Below, one piece after another: positions 23,475 through 35,252 of a stretch of 64,000 nucleotides of DNA; position 1 is the first letter of the stretch; each line of letters begins with the position of its first letter. The notes below the pieces were generated by a model. It had not been told where the DNA came from. It was given only the letters and a program-made list of their open reading frames with translations, and did not search any database. The DNA is from Schistosoma mansoni. Lineage: Eukaryota > Platyhelminthes > Trematoda > Strigeidida > Schistosomatidae. The translations under genes and the position numbers were made by a program. The stretch spans positions 22,446,163-22,510,162 of the forward strand of contig NC_031495.1 of NCBI RefSeq assembly GCF_000237925.1, read 5' to 3'.

Positions 23475-25755
23475 TCTGAATGAAAACCCTTTAACTCGGA
23501 GGGCGGAATTTAAATAGTTTAAATTGCTTATTCTGGTTGGCCTTTGTTTAGCAAGGTTGTTTTCTACGGGATGGAGTTGCTGACCACATGCACAACTCTC
23601 CTCCTTTGGGCGGGCTTGAAACCGACGGTAAACTTAGAAGAGCTACAGGCGGAGTTTTTGTTCCGGTAGAAATGATGATAGGAAGATGAATTTCTTAAGG
23701 AATAGTCAAACAAAATGGTACTTCTAGAAATACAGTTTTGATAAAGGTGAACAAAAGTCGGAACAAACAATACGTGATTTGGTGATTCCAGATTATTGTT
23801 CACCGTAAACTCTGAATCAGTAAAATATCTCCTCAGTAAGAGTCTACGGTGAGACGATATAACTGTTTTGTTGTACTTCTAGATGTCATACTATTGCGCA
23901 ACTTCTCTACTGGAAGAAATTATATTTTATCCTCCGGTCAGAGAATATGGTCACGGTACGTTACTGTTCTGAAGCAAATTTAGAAACTGTTACAGTTCAG
24001 GTATAATCTTGATCAAATTATTAAATCATGTTGAGTCCGGAAATGGTCATATTCTTTATTAATGACGGTCATATAGTTGCCCATAAATTTCTAATTTAAA
24101 CAGCTTTTTGATAAAAGCACATAATTGTTACTATCAACTTGACCACACACCAATTAATTAGCACTAATATTGTAGTTTTTAGTTTCTCTACAAACAGCAA
24201 CGACGATTACAGCAACGTTATTACTGTTGTTAAGATACCAAGTCAAAATAATTTTCATTATTTATTTGAAATTGTTATTTGATTGGTTAAAATAAATATG
24301 GGTGGAGGGATGCGATATGGAAAGATGACATGATTTAATGTAAACACTAATGAACATCAAGTACTAAACTGTCAATTGACTAGGAAGAATAGCATCGTAC
24401 ATTAACTGAGGCAATGACTAATACAAAGATATATTCTATATTGCGGAAAACAGTACATATCTAAACAAATATTTAAACTAGATAACAATTGTTCTGATAT
24501 GTCTTCTAACTAAACGCTTGAATCGGTATTCTAATCTCTTCTAATAACCCTAGGCTAAATATATGCGGGAACATGAACACAAGAGAAAAGACAAGGATAC
24601 TGGTGAGAAGAATATATGTGACTTGCCAAATAAGTTGAAATAATTTTAGAATACGTAACATGTTACATGATTTATTTAGAATTGGATTAACAGTAAGATT
24701 TTAATAAATCGAATTGAATTGTGTGTAAAAATAATCATTCAATAACTTACTGTGCAAACACCTATTTACAATACTATGCGATTAAGCATTTATAATTCTC
24801 TTCAAGATGTAATATGTACACGGAGAAATGAGAAAAAAACCAATTTCTTATGCCATTCTCATTCCAATTGGCCAAGCTTTTGCTCACAATATCATGTCCC
24901 CTTACTGTTCATTATGAAAAAATGTATTTCGAATAATCTTGGCCGGTTAATAACGAATTTTCTTTGTTTTTCAACTAACCTATCAAAAAACTACTGAAGC
25001 TATAAATGTAGACCAGTAGACTGAATAATATGACATGATTAAGTGAGACTCATTCAGTCAAGGTGAAACCTGTATCTGAAGGTTCTTACTGATTAGTCAT
25101 AACTACAAATAACTACATTTTATCTTAACTTATTCAACATATGCTTCGAATAATGAATCTGATACTTTGACATAACTTGGATCATCATATTATTTTATAT
25201 ATGACATACAAACCATTAAAAGTATCATTCACGATATATTTTGTATTGAAAACAATTACCCTTTAACGAAATCGTTAACATGATCAACTAGTACGTTAGA
25301 TATTTGATGTGTATATAAGTGTTAATATTGTATTTATCAATTTAATTGGATATCTTCTTTCTTTGTTAATACTTTCATTCTTGAGTATAGTATTAAAAAA
25401 TATTAGTAAAATAAAAAAATCCTCTTCATAAACCTAACACACTACTTAAAAGTACGTTACAATAATTCAGGAAATTTCTTCTTATGTTTCATTAATTGAT
25501 GAAGTAATTTTTAATAGGTAATAAAAGGTCATTTCCTGATTTTTTCCAAAATTTTTTTAATCAAGTAGTATATTACTAATAAGTAAATATTGAATCAGAG
25601 CTCATATACTTCCGGTAAATTATACTATTTCAGCAGTAGTATGATATTTAAATCGCTAAAAAATAATTTGGTTGTATGTTTAAAAAACAAAAGTCAATTG
25701 ATTCCTTTGAACCAGTTTATTCACAATAGATATTATTAAATTGGGAGTGTAACCA
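23475..25755. other. No gene recognised
   Basis: About 23560-23650 is GC-richer (CTCCTCCTTTGGGCGGGCTT) and looks like an untranslated part of some retroelement, but I cannot name it. The rest is AT-rich without features. Confidence 0.4.
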
Positions 25756-25756
25756 T

Positions 25757-25759
<3 letters not shown>

Positions 25760-25808
<49 letters not shown>
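25760..25808. repeat. (AT)n microsatellite
   Basis: About 24 uninterrupted AT units. Confidence 0.98.
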
Positions 25809-25812
<4 letters not shown>

Positions 25813-26535
25813 CTGTGGAATCGCGTGCCAGGTCAGTAATTCATAAAATTACTACATGTAGGAATAAATGATAATGGAAGCAAATAAAATAAATAAATCA
25901 ATTATGCTTAGTAACTAATCAGTGATTTTTTTAAACAAAAAATTTAAAGATATATAGATAATTCATTCATTGTGAAGATGATAGAAACGATAATCAAATC
26001 CATTTTGATTTTTTTTATTATTGACATTAGTTTATTTAATTTTACTATTTCAAACAATAAAAAATTAACAATAAAAATCAATAGAAGTATCGGTTAATTC
26101 AATAATTACTATAAATAGATAACTAGTTGCTGGGTTGATCGATAGGAATTAGTATTTAAAATAATCGATAATGTTTATGTTCTAATTAGGATAGTGTAAA
26201 ACTTCAGTATGTTTATGCTATCGAAATAGTTACTATAAATATCAATTCAATGATAAATAATAATTTTTTTGTAAAATCAGCGATATATTTAATATGGAAT
26301 AATAACCGATTAGTTTTCTATTAAATAGTTTATGTTTTAAAATATCGTAAATTTATATCAAGATCAAATTAAGTTAACTGTTTTAGTTAGACAAAGAGGA
26401 GATTGTGTAATCATTTAAAACTTTATCTTACGTAACTGTGAAACGACAAATAGTTTCTAACAACAAATGTTATAGGATTAAATTTACCTTATTACAAATA
26501 AAAAAATAATATTTAATTAATGAATTATTTATAAT

Positions 26536-26766
26536 ATCAGAAGGGGTTTTGTGGATATTATAGTAAGTTTAATAGTTGAATTCATGAATCAATTGAAGCT
26601 AGCCCAATATGGAAAACCCGGAAGGACTGGACGGTCGTTTCGTCCCATTGTGGGACTCCTCAGCAGCGTGCATTCACGATCCACGTTTTCCATTGTGGTC
26701 TAGCTTCAATTGATTCATGGTCTCAACTATTGAAATTATCATAATATCCACAAAACTCCTTCTGAT
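26536..26766. mobile_element. Hammerhead SINE, inverted dimer (near-palindrome)
   Basis: Left unit minus strand with hammerhead (26618-26676), right unit plus strand with only the tail part. The outer ends mirror each other: ATCAGAAGGGGTTTTGTGG at the left and CCACAAAACTCCTTCTGAT at the right. Both are the 3' end of the SINE. Confidence 0.88.
26618..26676 (-). ncRNA. Hammerhead ribozyme in SINE
   Basis: CTGAGGA, stem II GTCC...GGAC with a CACAATG loop, GAAAC, ACGACCGT as stem III and GTC. Stem I is shorter than in the copy at 20.3 kb, but the core is complete. Confidence 0.65.
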
Positions 26767-26872
26767 ATTAATCAACATATGCTCACTGGCTTCTTGTGAG
26801 TGAGAAGCAGTGACCAGTGGGGTTCAACCGGGTATGTTGTGAGATAGTAACTTACTGAAAACAGTGGTGGAT

Positions 26873-27120
26873 GTGTCGCTCAATCTCGTGAATCGGTTGA
26901 AGTTAGACATTAACATCGTTGGATGCCTGATCAGTGGTCTAGAGACTAAGTGCTCGAAAGGAAGACTGATAGGTCCTGGGTTCGAATACAGCGAGGCGGG
27001 ATCGTGGATGCGCACCGCTGAGGAGTCCCACAGTAGGACGAAACGACCGTCCAGTGCTTCCAGGTTTTCCATGTTGGTCTAGCTTCAATTGATTCACGAT
27101 CTCAACTATTGAAATTAATT
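26873..27120 (+). mobile_element. Full-length hammerhead SINE
   Basis: Contains, in order, a 5' leader (GGTTGAAGTTAGACATTAAC), a tRNA-like head with A-box-like TGATCAGTGGTC and B-box-like GGTTCGAATAC, a hammerhead (27005-27063), and the tail ending in TCTCAACTATTGAAATTA. The tRNA-derived internal promoter implies RNA polymerase III transcription. The far tail (CCACAAAACC...) is missing. It is the most complete single unit here. Confidence 0.88.
27005..27063 (+). ncRNA. Hammerhead ribozyme in SINE
   Basis: CTGAGGA, stem II GTCC...GGAC, GAAAC, ACGACCGT and GTC are all present. Stem I (GCACCG with CAGTGC) has one mismatch. Confidence 0.7.
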
Positions 27121-27439
27121 ATCAGTTAATGAATATTTTAAATGTATATATCCGAAGTTGACCAAACAATATATATCTAAATATCTTTTAACATTCTGAT
27201 TAAAACGTTATTTATAATCCATAGATTAATTTTTTCCAAATTTTTGATGAAATAAAGATTATTAAGAGTGGTACAGTGAATAATAGAGATTATTAAAGTC
27301 TTTATTATTTATCTTACTTTATAATTACTTTGTTTCTATGATTGGTACCTTTTTTTAAAAATCTTAACTTATTTCATTATATCAACTTAACTAAATCCAT
27401 TGTTTTGAATACAATTTATAGAACTTTCATATCAACTAT

Positions 27440-27530
27440 TTATGTACTCTGGAGAAGTGGCTTACATTAAGTCATGAAACGTCAGAAATACGATTTTTCT
27501 ACTGATTGAGATATAACAAGAATATATTTA
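27440..27530 (+). ncRNA. Degraded Penelope-type hammerhead element
   Basis: Same sequence family as the 164-bp insert at 7553-7716 (GAAGTGGCTTACATTAAGTC, ATGAAACGTCAGAAA, GATTTTTCTACT). The core reads CTGGAGA instead of CTGANGA, so it is probably inactive. Confidence 0.65.
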
Positions 27531-27534
27531 TTAT

Positions 27535-28735
27535 TGTCAGTGACTTTGTATATTTATTAATAGATAACTATGGTATTTGATAAGATGGGATGAAGAGGCA
27601 AAATTACATTCTTTTACTCATTGTGAATTTTGTTAAACATTACTTCCGTTTTTTAATTTAATATGGTGATTATTCTGAGTAATATTTGTTTGTTTTCTAG
27701 TGTGATATTTTATTCAGTATAATAATGGTTTACTCCACTTAGATGTTTATTGAATATACAATATTCTTTTATCCATTTACCTTAACTACGATTAGCATTA
27801 ATTACTATTAACTGCTCAGCATCCCATGCAGCATGTGACGTGTTATCACTTGGGGCATTTTATCCCAATTAATAATCAAAATGATTGTACAATCAATATA
27901 TAGGTGAATGTATATTCGACTAGGGTCGTTGGGTTTTTAGCTAATCAAGATTTATTTGTACCAGTCTTAGTGCATTTACTTTGCGTAGTGGGAATTGCAG
28001 TGGTTCCTCACTTTTCCCCAAGTATAAGTAATAAGTGATGCGAACATAACAGTATTGACGTATTTTTATGTAGCTACGGATAAGTCCAGCTTTGATTATC
28101 CTAAATATTGTCAGTTGATCAAAATAGAATTCGAATTCAAAGGAGTTCATCTCAAAACAGTTTAATAGCTCAAAAACATATGATTCTACTGAATACATCA
28201 CTCACTCTTCATGATCAATACATTTACAATTCATTTCCTTAGTTCTAAGACTAGTGGAAACAAAACGTATTCGATAGAGTTAACTTATCAATAGGGGTTA
28301 GACGAAATGAAGTAAATTCAGTGTGTAAAGGAATAAACACCATCCATACAACAAAATCTAAATGATGACGCTTCATAGTTGGTGTTTATCGAAATTCCAT
28401 AAACATATACTTGCTGAGATTGTACTCACTTTGATGATACAAAGAACAACCTTTTGTGAACTGTTAAATGAAATTCGAAGACTGAAACGTCTAAAATGAG
28501 CTGAATCAATTGTGTGAACTTTGCATTTTCATTCTAGTAAAGTTGAAATGAAGAAAAAGATGGAACTGTTAACCTGAGCTTTTAAACTAGATCATTAATA
28601 TTTGAATGTTAACAATGATATGGCGAACAAGAGCTTAATTGATCTGAGTGCAACCGATGTACGATACTGATTTCTTATCTAATCATTTATGATGTGTAAT
28701 CACATTTAAAACCGTAATTATAAGTGTATATCTAA
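27535..28735. other. No gene recognised; AT-rich DNA
   Basis: An 86-codon minus frame at 27941-28201 has no recognisable features. Confidence 0.45.
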
Positions 28736-28736
28736 T

Positions 28737-29840
28737 GGTCTTACTTACTTACTTACGCCTGTTATCACTCACATAAGAGCATAGGCCACTCACCACCATT
28801 CTCCATCAAACTCTGTCCTCACCTATCCTACAAAGTTGTCTCCACATGTTATTCATCCTCTGCATGTCTGCTTCTGATTCCAAATTCAATGTGTTTCGTC
28901 GCCTACCACGTTTCCGTCTCCCTTCGCAATGCCTAGTTAGTGTTTGCATCGTGATGCACATTGATTATTTCCTCAATATATGTCCTATCCACTTCCAACG
29001 TCTTTTTCTGATTACCACTTCAGATGAACGTTGGTTTGTTCTCTCTCACAATACGTTGTTGCTGGCGTTATCCGACCAATGGAGACTGAGTATCCTGTGT
29101 ACACAATTGTTTAGAAATACTTGTACTCCCTTGATGATGTTTGTAGTAGCTCTCCAAGATTCATATCTGTACAATAGAACTGTTATGAGGTTCGTATTGA
29201 AGATTTTGACTGTGATATTGGTTGACAGTTGTTTTGAGTTCCGCATATTCTTGAAGTGTAGAAGTGCTATCCTTGCTTTGCCATTGCTTGCATTCACATC
29301 TGCATCGGATCCTGCTCGTTCATCGATGATGCTGATCAGGTGCATGGAAGTTTCTACCTCTTTCAGAGCTTCTCCATCAAGTGTGATTGAGTTTATGTTC
29401 TCCGTATTGCATTTGAGGATCATGATTTCTCCGTTGTGTATGTTGATGTCCACTGATGCGGATGTCACTACTATACTACTTGTCTTCATCTGCATTAGTT
29501 GGTGTGCACGGGATAGAAGAAGTAGGTGATCTGTGAAGTTCAAATGGTGTAGTTGCATGCAAGCTATGCATTGTATTCCGTGCTTCCCATCAGATTTGTA
29601 GATGTTCATAATCCAGTCCACCAGTAGAAGAAAGAGTGAGGGAGAAAATAGTCATCCTTTTCTGACACTGGTCCTCATATCAAATGTATCTATGAGGTGT
29701 CCTCCATTCACGACTTTGCATTGTAGTCCATCGTATGAATTCCGTATGATGTTGACGATTTTCTCAGGTACATAATAATGTCGAGGAAGGTTGCATGAGT
29801 TTCTCCTATTCACACTTTCAAATGCCTCTTATAGTCAAAA
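28737..29840 (-). mobile_element. 5'-truncated LINE, family B (endonuclease/RT type)
   Basis: Minus strand. It begins near 29840 in the RT domain (VRK.G then LFSPSLFLLLVDWIM), continues with ADD-region remnants (LNFTDHLLLLSRAHQLMQ), SIIDERAGSDADV, a second segment NSKQLSTNITVKIFNTN...LLYRYESWRAT, and VFLNNCVHRILSLHW. It ends in a (GTAA)n tail at 28738-28757. Several stops and slips make it inactive. This is the endonuclease-reverse transcriptase commonly found in schistosome genomes; the clade is probably RTE, given the simple-repeat tail. Confidence 0.85.
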
Positions 29841-29849
29841 AAGCTCCTT

Positions 29850-32020
29850 TTAGACAGTTAATATTTATTCAGTACATTGTTCATTAATTAGTACCAGGGA
29901 CTGTTTAGTTTATTGTATACATATCTGACTATCAATCAATGTAAGCCATTCAGAATTACTGGATTCAAATATCAGCTGGATTTATTTTAGATATCAAATC
30001 AATCCTCATCTATTATCTTCATGTTCCTACTGAAATTATCCTATTTACTATTTAAGGTGGCAAGTTTCAAGTCATTCAGTTATTTCAACAGACAGAAACG
30101 TTATCATGCTATGTCTATAAACGTGTACCTATAACTATAACAATCTGAATATATTGAATGTTGACAAGTTTGGTTTTTGGTGACAGTCATTAATCTATAA
30201 TATTTTACCTGTTTCTTTCTCAATTGTTAACTTGAATATTCCATTTAACAATCATAATGTAGGGTAAATACATTAATTCTGAATAAATTATATGATATTA
30301 AAATAAATTTCCGCATCATTTCAATTACGACATTTGGATAATATATTTTTTAAAGTTTTAAAAACTAGTGTCCTTTTTTTAGGAATAACTAACTATTTCT
30401 GTTCGTTGCCTTATCGATCAAATTCCTCAGCTAAGGAGATACCGACTCCAATGACTACTTAATTGTTTTTATTACAGCTTCTACTTACTGTAATATACGG
30501 AAGCATAATCCAAAAACTCATTGATTTGTTGGACCTGATAAGAAGAGATAAAAGGTAAATAATGAAAATTTTTTTAAAATTTTAGTTCTAATTTTTAGTG
30601 AATGGCGTCAACTTGTAAAGTTAATCAAAACATCGTGCTTATTACAAGTATTAATTTAAAATTTATAGATTATCTAGTAAATTTTTCCTGTGATATTACA
30701 ACCATTTGGACTTGTGTATTAGTTTTTTAGTTTTATTGATTATTTTCCGAAATTATTTATTTGAAGTATTAACTTGTAAGGAGAGTAAATATGACAAGTT
30801 TAGAGAATTTTAGATCCAGATGGTTGTATGAATTACTGATATATTTCAATGTATGCACAACATTTTAATCGTTTAGAGATCCCCATCATATTAAAAGACT
30901 AATATTTGAACGAAGAATATTCTTTTCGATAAATTCTCTTTAGGTTCTACAATTATATATCCAAATTAATAATCCGAAAAATGGCCAGGTTAAAGGCAAA
31001 GTACATCGTTTAAAGCATGTAAATTTAGGAATGTCAAATCAAATAGAATAAAATTGTTAATGTTGATATGACTCATATAGAATGTTAACTTGAATCTGTA
31101 TCTATGTTAAGTGAAAATTTAAGATCTGTGATCAGAATAAATATGGGTCAGATAGGGTGAGAGAGATATGATATTGCAATTACAATTCAATCAAGTGGAG
31201 GACTAAATTGTGTGAAAAATTAGTAAGACAGAGCTTTGAAACAGGATACGACAGCTTTTTTCTTACCTTAAATATTACAAAATACAAATATTCTCAAAAT
31301 AATTTATTGGTAAAAATCTTAAATGATGGAAATTCCATTTAAGTTTATCTAGTTATATATCGATTATATTCAATAATTAATAATGACTGATATTATGAAA
31401 CTTAGCGATTATCAGCGGAAGGCAAAATTATAAACAATAAATACAACTGAATGCTGTACTAGACAAGGTTAAAGTAAACGAAAACTAACATTGAAGTATA
31501 AATTAATGTAATACTGAGAAGCACTTACACAAAGTTAAATAAACAGAAATGAAACTGAGGCAGGACAGAAATCAGCTGATTAAAAATTACATAATCTTAC
31601 GTTCTTTTTTAGTCCAAACATAATCTTCACAAATTTTCTTTCTCATTAAAAAAAGTGTATTCAATTTCTTGTTTTCCTGAAGAGTTATAGTTAACAAATC
31701 GTAATTGGAAATGTTGTGCTCTGTGAAACTTTAAAGTTTACTAGTGAAGTTTTTACTGTACTTTGATTAAAATTAGCTCAAAAATTTAGAATGAAGTAGT
31801 CTATGAGAGTTTCTGTAAACATATAATAGTAGCTTATTATGATGACTGGTTGTTATCAATAGTTATATTGTCATTACGTTTATTCATTTATCTTTTCAAT
31901 ATTTTATCTTCGATCATGAAATTACTGAAATAAACGATGAATAAAACGAAGAAATATTTTTCATTAATTCGATTATCATCCAGGCTCAACACTAATGTAT
32001 ATTATATTTTTAACAATAAT
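29850..32020. other. No gene recognised; AT-rich DNA
   Basis: No coding frame, RNA gene or window-internal repeat was seen. Confidence 0.5.
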
Positions 32021-32025
32021 AATAA

Positions 32026-32200
32026 TCGGTTGAGTGCTCTAGCGCGAGACTGGTAGGTCCTGGGTTCGAATACCGCGAGGCGGGATCGTCGATGCACACT
32101 GATGAAGAGTCCCACAATAGGACGAAACGGCCGTCCAGTGCTTCCGGGTTTTCCATGGTGGTCTAGCTTCAATTGACTCATGATGTCAACCATGCAAATA
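32026..32200 (+). mobile_element. Hammerhead SINE copy, ribozyme core altered
   Basis: The head has a B-box-like GGTTCGAATACC and the tail ends in TCAATTGACTCATGATGTC. At the ribozyme the usual CACTGCTGAGGAG is CACTGATGAAGAG, which changes the invariant C of CUGANGA, so activity should be lost although GAAAC and ACGGCCGTC remain. Confidence 0.85.
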
Positions 32201-32204
32201 ATAA

Positions 32205-33240
32205 TAAAATATACAATCCAGATGCTAATGTGTCAGTAATATAACAAATTCATGTATTCATGAAAATAACCGTAAACGATAAACAAAAAAGTTAGAAGAT
32301 TGGATGAATGAAATGTGAAATGTTCAAAAATTATGAATAATAAATGAGCGAATTGGAATATGAAGTTTAAAGACTGAAAATATTTAATAATTTCATCTGA
32401 TTTGGTACTTCTTATAGCTGTCTCTGTACATCTTGAGAGTAAATATTACACTAGTTGTTCCTCTTTTGTTGTATCATGTTTGAATAGTGTAAAACAAGAG
32501 ATTTCAGAAGTTTAATTGATCTAGATGAGATTCTCAGAACGTTCTCAATATGCTACAGGATAATATATTTGAAGGTTTCTTAGGATGATTTTGTAGATGA
32601 TCAACCATGATAAACCGATGAATTTCATCAATATTAATTTATCGTTGTGTTTTCTTCAATTTTTCTATGATTTATCTAAATGAATTTAAAAGACAAGCAA
32701 TAATTTGATATTTCATAAACGTAGTTAATCTTTTAGTATCTCATCTGAAATGTTCACTTTAAATCGATAATGCAATATTGAATCTCGACTACATGTACAA
32801 ATGAACCATTAAGCAATTGGTCATGATTACTTCATTCAAACTATAATAGATGACTGAATGTACAATAGTTAATTCGAACTAGAGTATTCAGGTATCAAAT
32901 AGTTTAAATTTCATACGGCAATGAAGAAAAAGGGGATAATGTTTTCAACTAACAGAAATAAGTGTATTATTTGGTCGGGAGGTCAGTTTATAACAAATAT
33001 ATCGTTTCTTACCTACAAGTATATATTGTAATAATTCTGATTGAATCACCAGTTTTTATTTTACTTTGAATACTCGGAAAAACAAGAAAAAACCATACTG
33101 TTAAATTTATAGTTTTTTTCTGTTGAATGGTTCATTTAGTTTATTGTTAAAGTACCACTGTACCACTGTATTTTTAAAAAAGACTGTTGAATTCAGTTGA
33201 TTAGGGTGCAAACTATAAAAAAATAAACAGGATTTTATTC
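32205..33240. other. No gene recognised; AT-rich DNA
   Basis: Nothing with coding or repeat character noticed. Confidence 0.45.
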
Positions 33241-33250
33241 AGAAAAATGA

Positions 33251-33774
33251 TTATTTATTTATTTATTTAAACACATAAATATTGGTACAAAGAGGCATCA
33301 GATTTATATGCGCCACACAAATCTCATTCGATTTGTGTGAGGGCTGTGATACTGCTCAGGTGATCAAACTGAAGCAGTTGATTTTCTTAGGTTGCCACAC
33401 CTCGAGCCTTTGACCTGAAGGTCTGATCCACAAGGCAGTAGACCATCATAAGGAGATGCAGTCCCATGGTAGCCGGTGACCAACGATTGATTCAAACGCC
33501 ATTTGTTCCCTCAGGATCCTGGAACCCGTGTGCGCCGCTGCTTTGGAATGAAGGTTTTCCAACTCTACTAGGTGAACTTTCCGTGTCCGCCAACCCGGTT
33601 AGAGCGCCGGACATTCACTTTTCGTCCTCTCAATTTCGTGAACAACTGTAATGCCACGAGAAGGCAGTGAGTAAGACTTCTCCGGCAGAGGCTATATACG
33701 CGTGGTCATAAGACCACCTTGAGAAAAGAGAGAACTCTCCCCACCCTCGGCCGTACCAGGGTGCTTAGGAGCTA
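33251..33774 (-). mobile_element. Non-autonomous 0.52-kb RTE-derived element with 8-bp target duplication
   Basis: AAAAATGA flanks it at 33243-33250 and 33775-33782. On the minus strand it begins with the same 5' end as the full-length RTE LINE (CCTGGTACGGCCGAGGGTGG...) and ends with that LINE's 3' end (GTACCAATATTTATGTGTTT plus an (AAAT)n tail). It thus joins LINE 5' and 3' ends without ORFs. A 61-codon plus frame inside (33466-33651) is a chance frame. Confidence 0.85.
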
Positions 33775-33889
33775 AAAAATGAACTAAAAGTAACAGGATT
33801 ATCTAGAGTACGTGCAAAATTGACAGTATTAAATGTCGTTTCTATTTTCTAGATGACCGGTTATGTGATGTAGGGACAACTAATTTATT

Positions 33890-34360
33890 ATTCAATGCAA
33901 AATTACAGAATTCTTTTGTAAAATGTGAGAAACCATACATTAAACACTTTATTTGCACATCTATCAACTGTCTCAAATTCCATTGTTTCTTCATTCCCAT
34001 TCCTTTCAATTTGATCTTCTCAACCTTCTGCTGCCAGGCATTCCACTTCTGATTGGTGTTATATACTACTTATGTCGACAGATATAAATAGCCTACATCA
34101 CAGTAGTAGTAATACTGCGGTGTGTTACTGATGTCGACAGATATAAGTAGTATGTACCATCAACTGAAAGTGAAATGCCAGGCAGCAGAAGGTTAAAAAG
34201 ATCAAAAAAGGTGAATGAGAACAGAGAATGATTGGTGTGGAAGCGAAAGAATAATGAAGTCTAAGACAATTGATTGACATCTAAATGAAGTATATACTAT
34301 TTTTGGTTCTTACATTTGACCAAGACATTCTGTAATTCTGTATTCAAATACATTTGGTTA
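33890..34360. repeat. Long inverted repeat, about 200-bp arms
   Basis: The left arm (about 33892-34093) and right arm (about 34133-34357) are imperfect reverse complements, strongest in CCTTCTGCTGCC / GGCAGCAGAAGG and ATACTACTTATGTCGACAGA / GTCGACAGATATAAGTAGT. The central loop is about 40 bp. A single-arm relative lies at 52622-52925, so it is a repeat family; no coding capacity. Confidence 0.8.
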
Positions 34361-34364
34361 CCCC

Positions 34365-35235
34365 CGCCTGTGTTCTCGTTCATCACAGTAGTACATGCTT
34401 CCTCATAGAAAGTATGACTGAATTATCATATGAATAGTTAAAGTCTTGGTTGTTCCAAGTTAAGAATAAACAACTTCCCAAAAACTTAGGTGGGATTCTA
34501 CATACAAATCGATACGTAGATAAACTGAATTTTTAAAATCATATGGATGTACAGGATGTGATGAAGTATGCTCTCACATGTCTTTTGGAGGGGACCTTCA
34601 ATTGATTGAAAATACTTATCCCTATAAACAGAGGGCTTTAAAATGGATTCGATCATTTTTAAACAATAGATTACGTAAATGGTACTTCGGATATGCAACC
34701 TGATAACATTGCTGATACATCTCTAATTTATGATATTATGGACTGAATGGTTGTTCAAGTAGTTTTTTTTAACAATAATGTTTCTAGAGTTACTCAGTTC
34801 TTTAATATCCCAATCTATGCTGTGTTTGTATTCACCAAGAAAATCCGATATGGCTATGGAGTTTTCTGTCATTCAGTGAATAATTGTACATGATATCACT
34901 TTATTATCGTTACTTAGAAGTGTTTATACTTTTCCCATCCGTATATAATATTTCTGTCATGACAATTGTTCAGGCAAACAGTTGTTTTTTTTCTGAGTTT
35001 ATTTCTTTAAATAATATTAATTTGATTGGCTAAAATTCATCCACGTAATTTGATTAGCTAGTTATTTCTGTACAATATAAGTTAGGGAAGTCGATATGGT
35101 TTCTATAAGAAGCTCATTACTTTTAAATAGATACTTTCAGACATTATGCTATTTGGAATATTTGACGTTTAATAAGAAAAAAAACTCTGGAAAAATCAAT
35201 AGTCAAAAGAATCTGGGAGTTAAAAAACAAGGAAG
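34365..35235. other. Upstream region of the neurotactin-like gene
   Basis: AT-rich with no recognised repeat. It should hold the promoter of the gene starting at 35253, but no element could be assigned with confidence. Confidence 0.4.
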
Positions 35236-35252
35236 GTTAAAAATAAACAAAG

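Noticed and set aside
25760-25808. (AT)n tract as a possible regulatory or replication site
   Set aside because: Simple AT microsatellites are common in this kind of genome, and nothing nearby supports a function.
28846-29529. 227-codon plus-strand frame
   Set aside because: It is the antisense shadow of the family B LINE reverse transcriptase on the minus strand.
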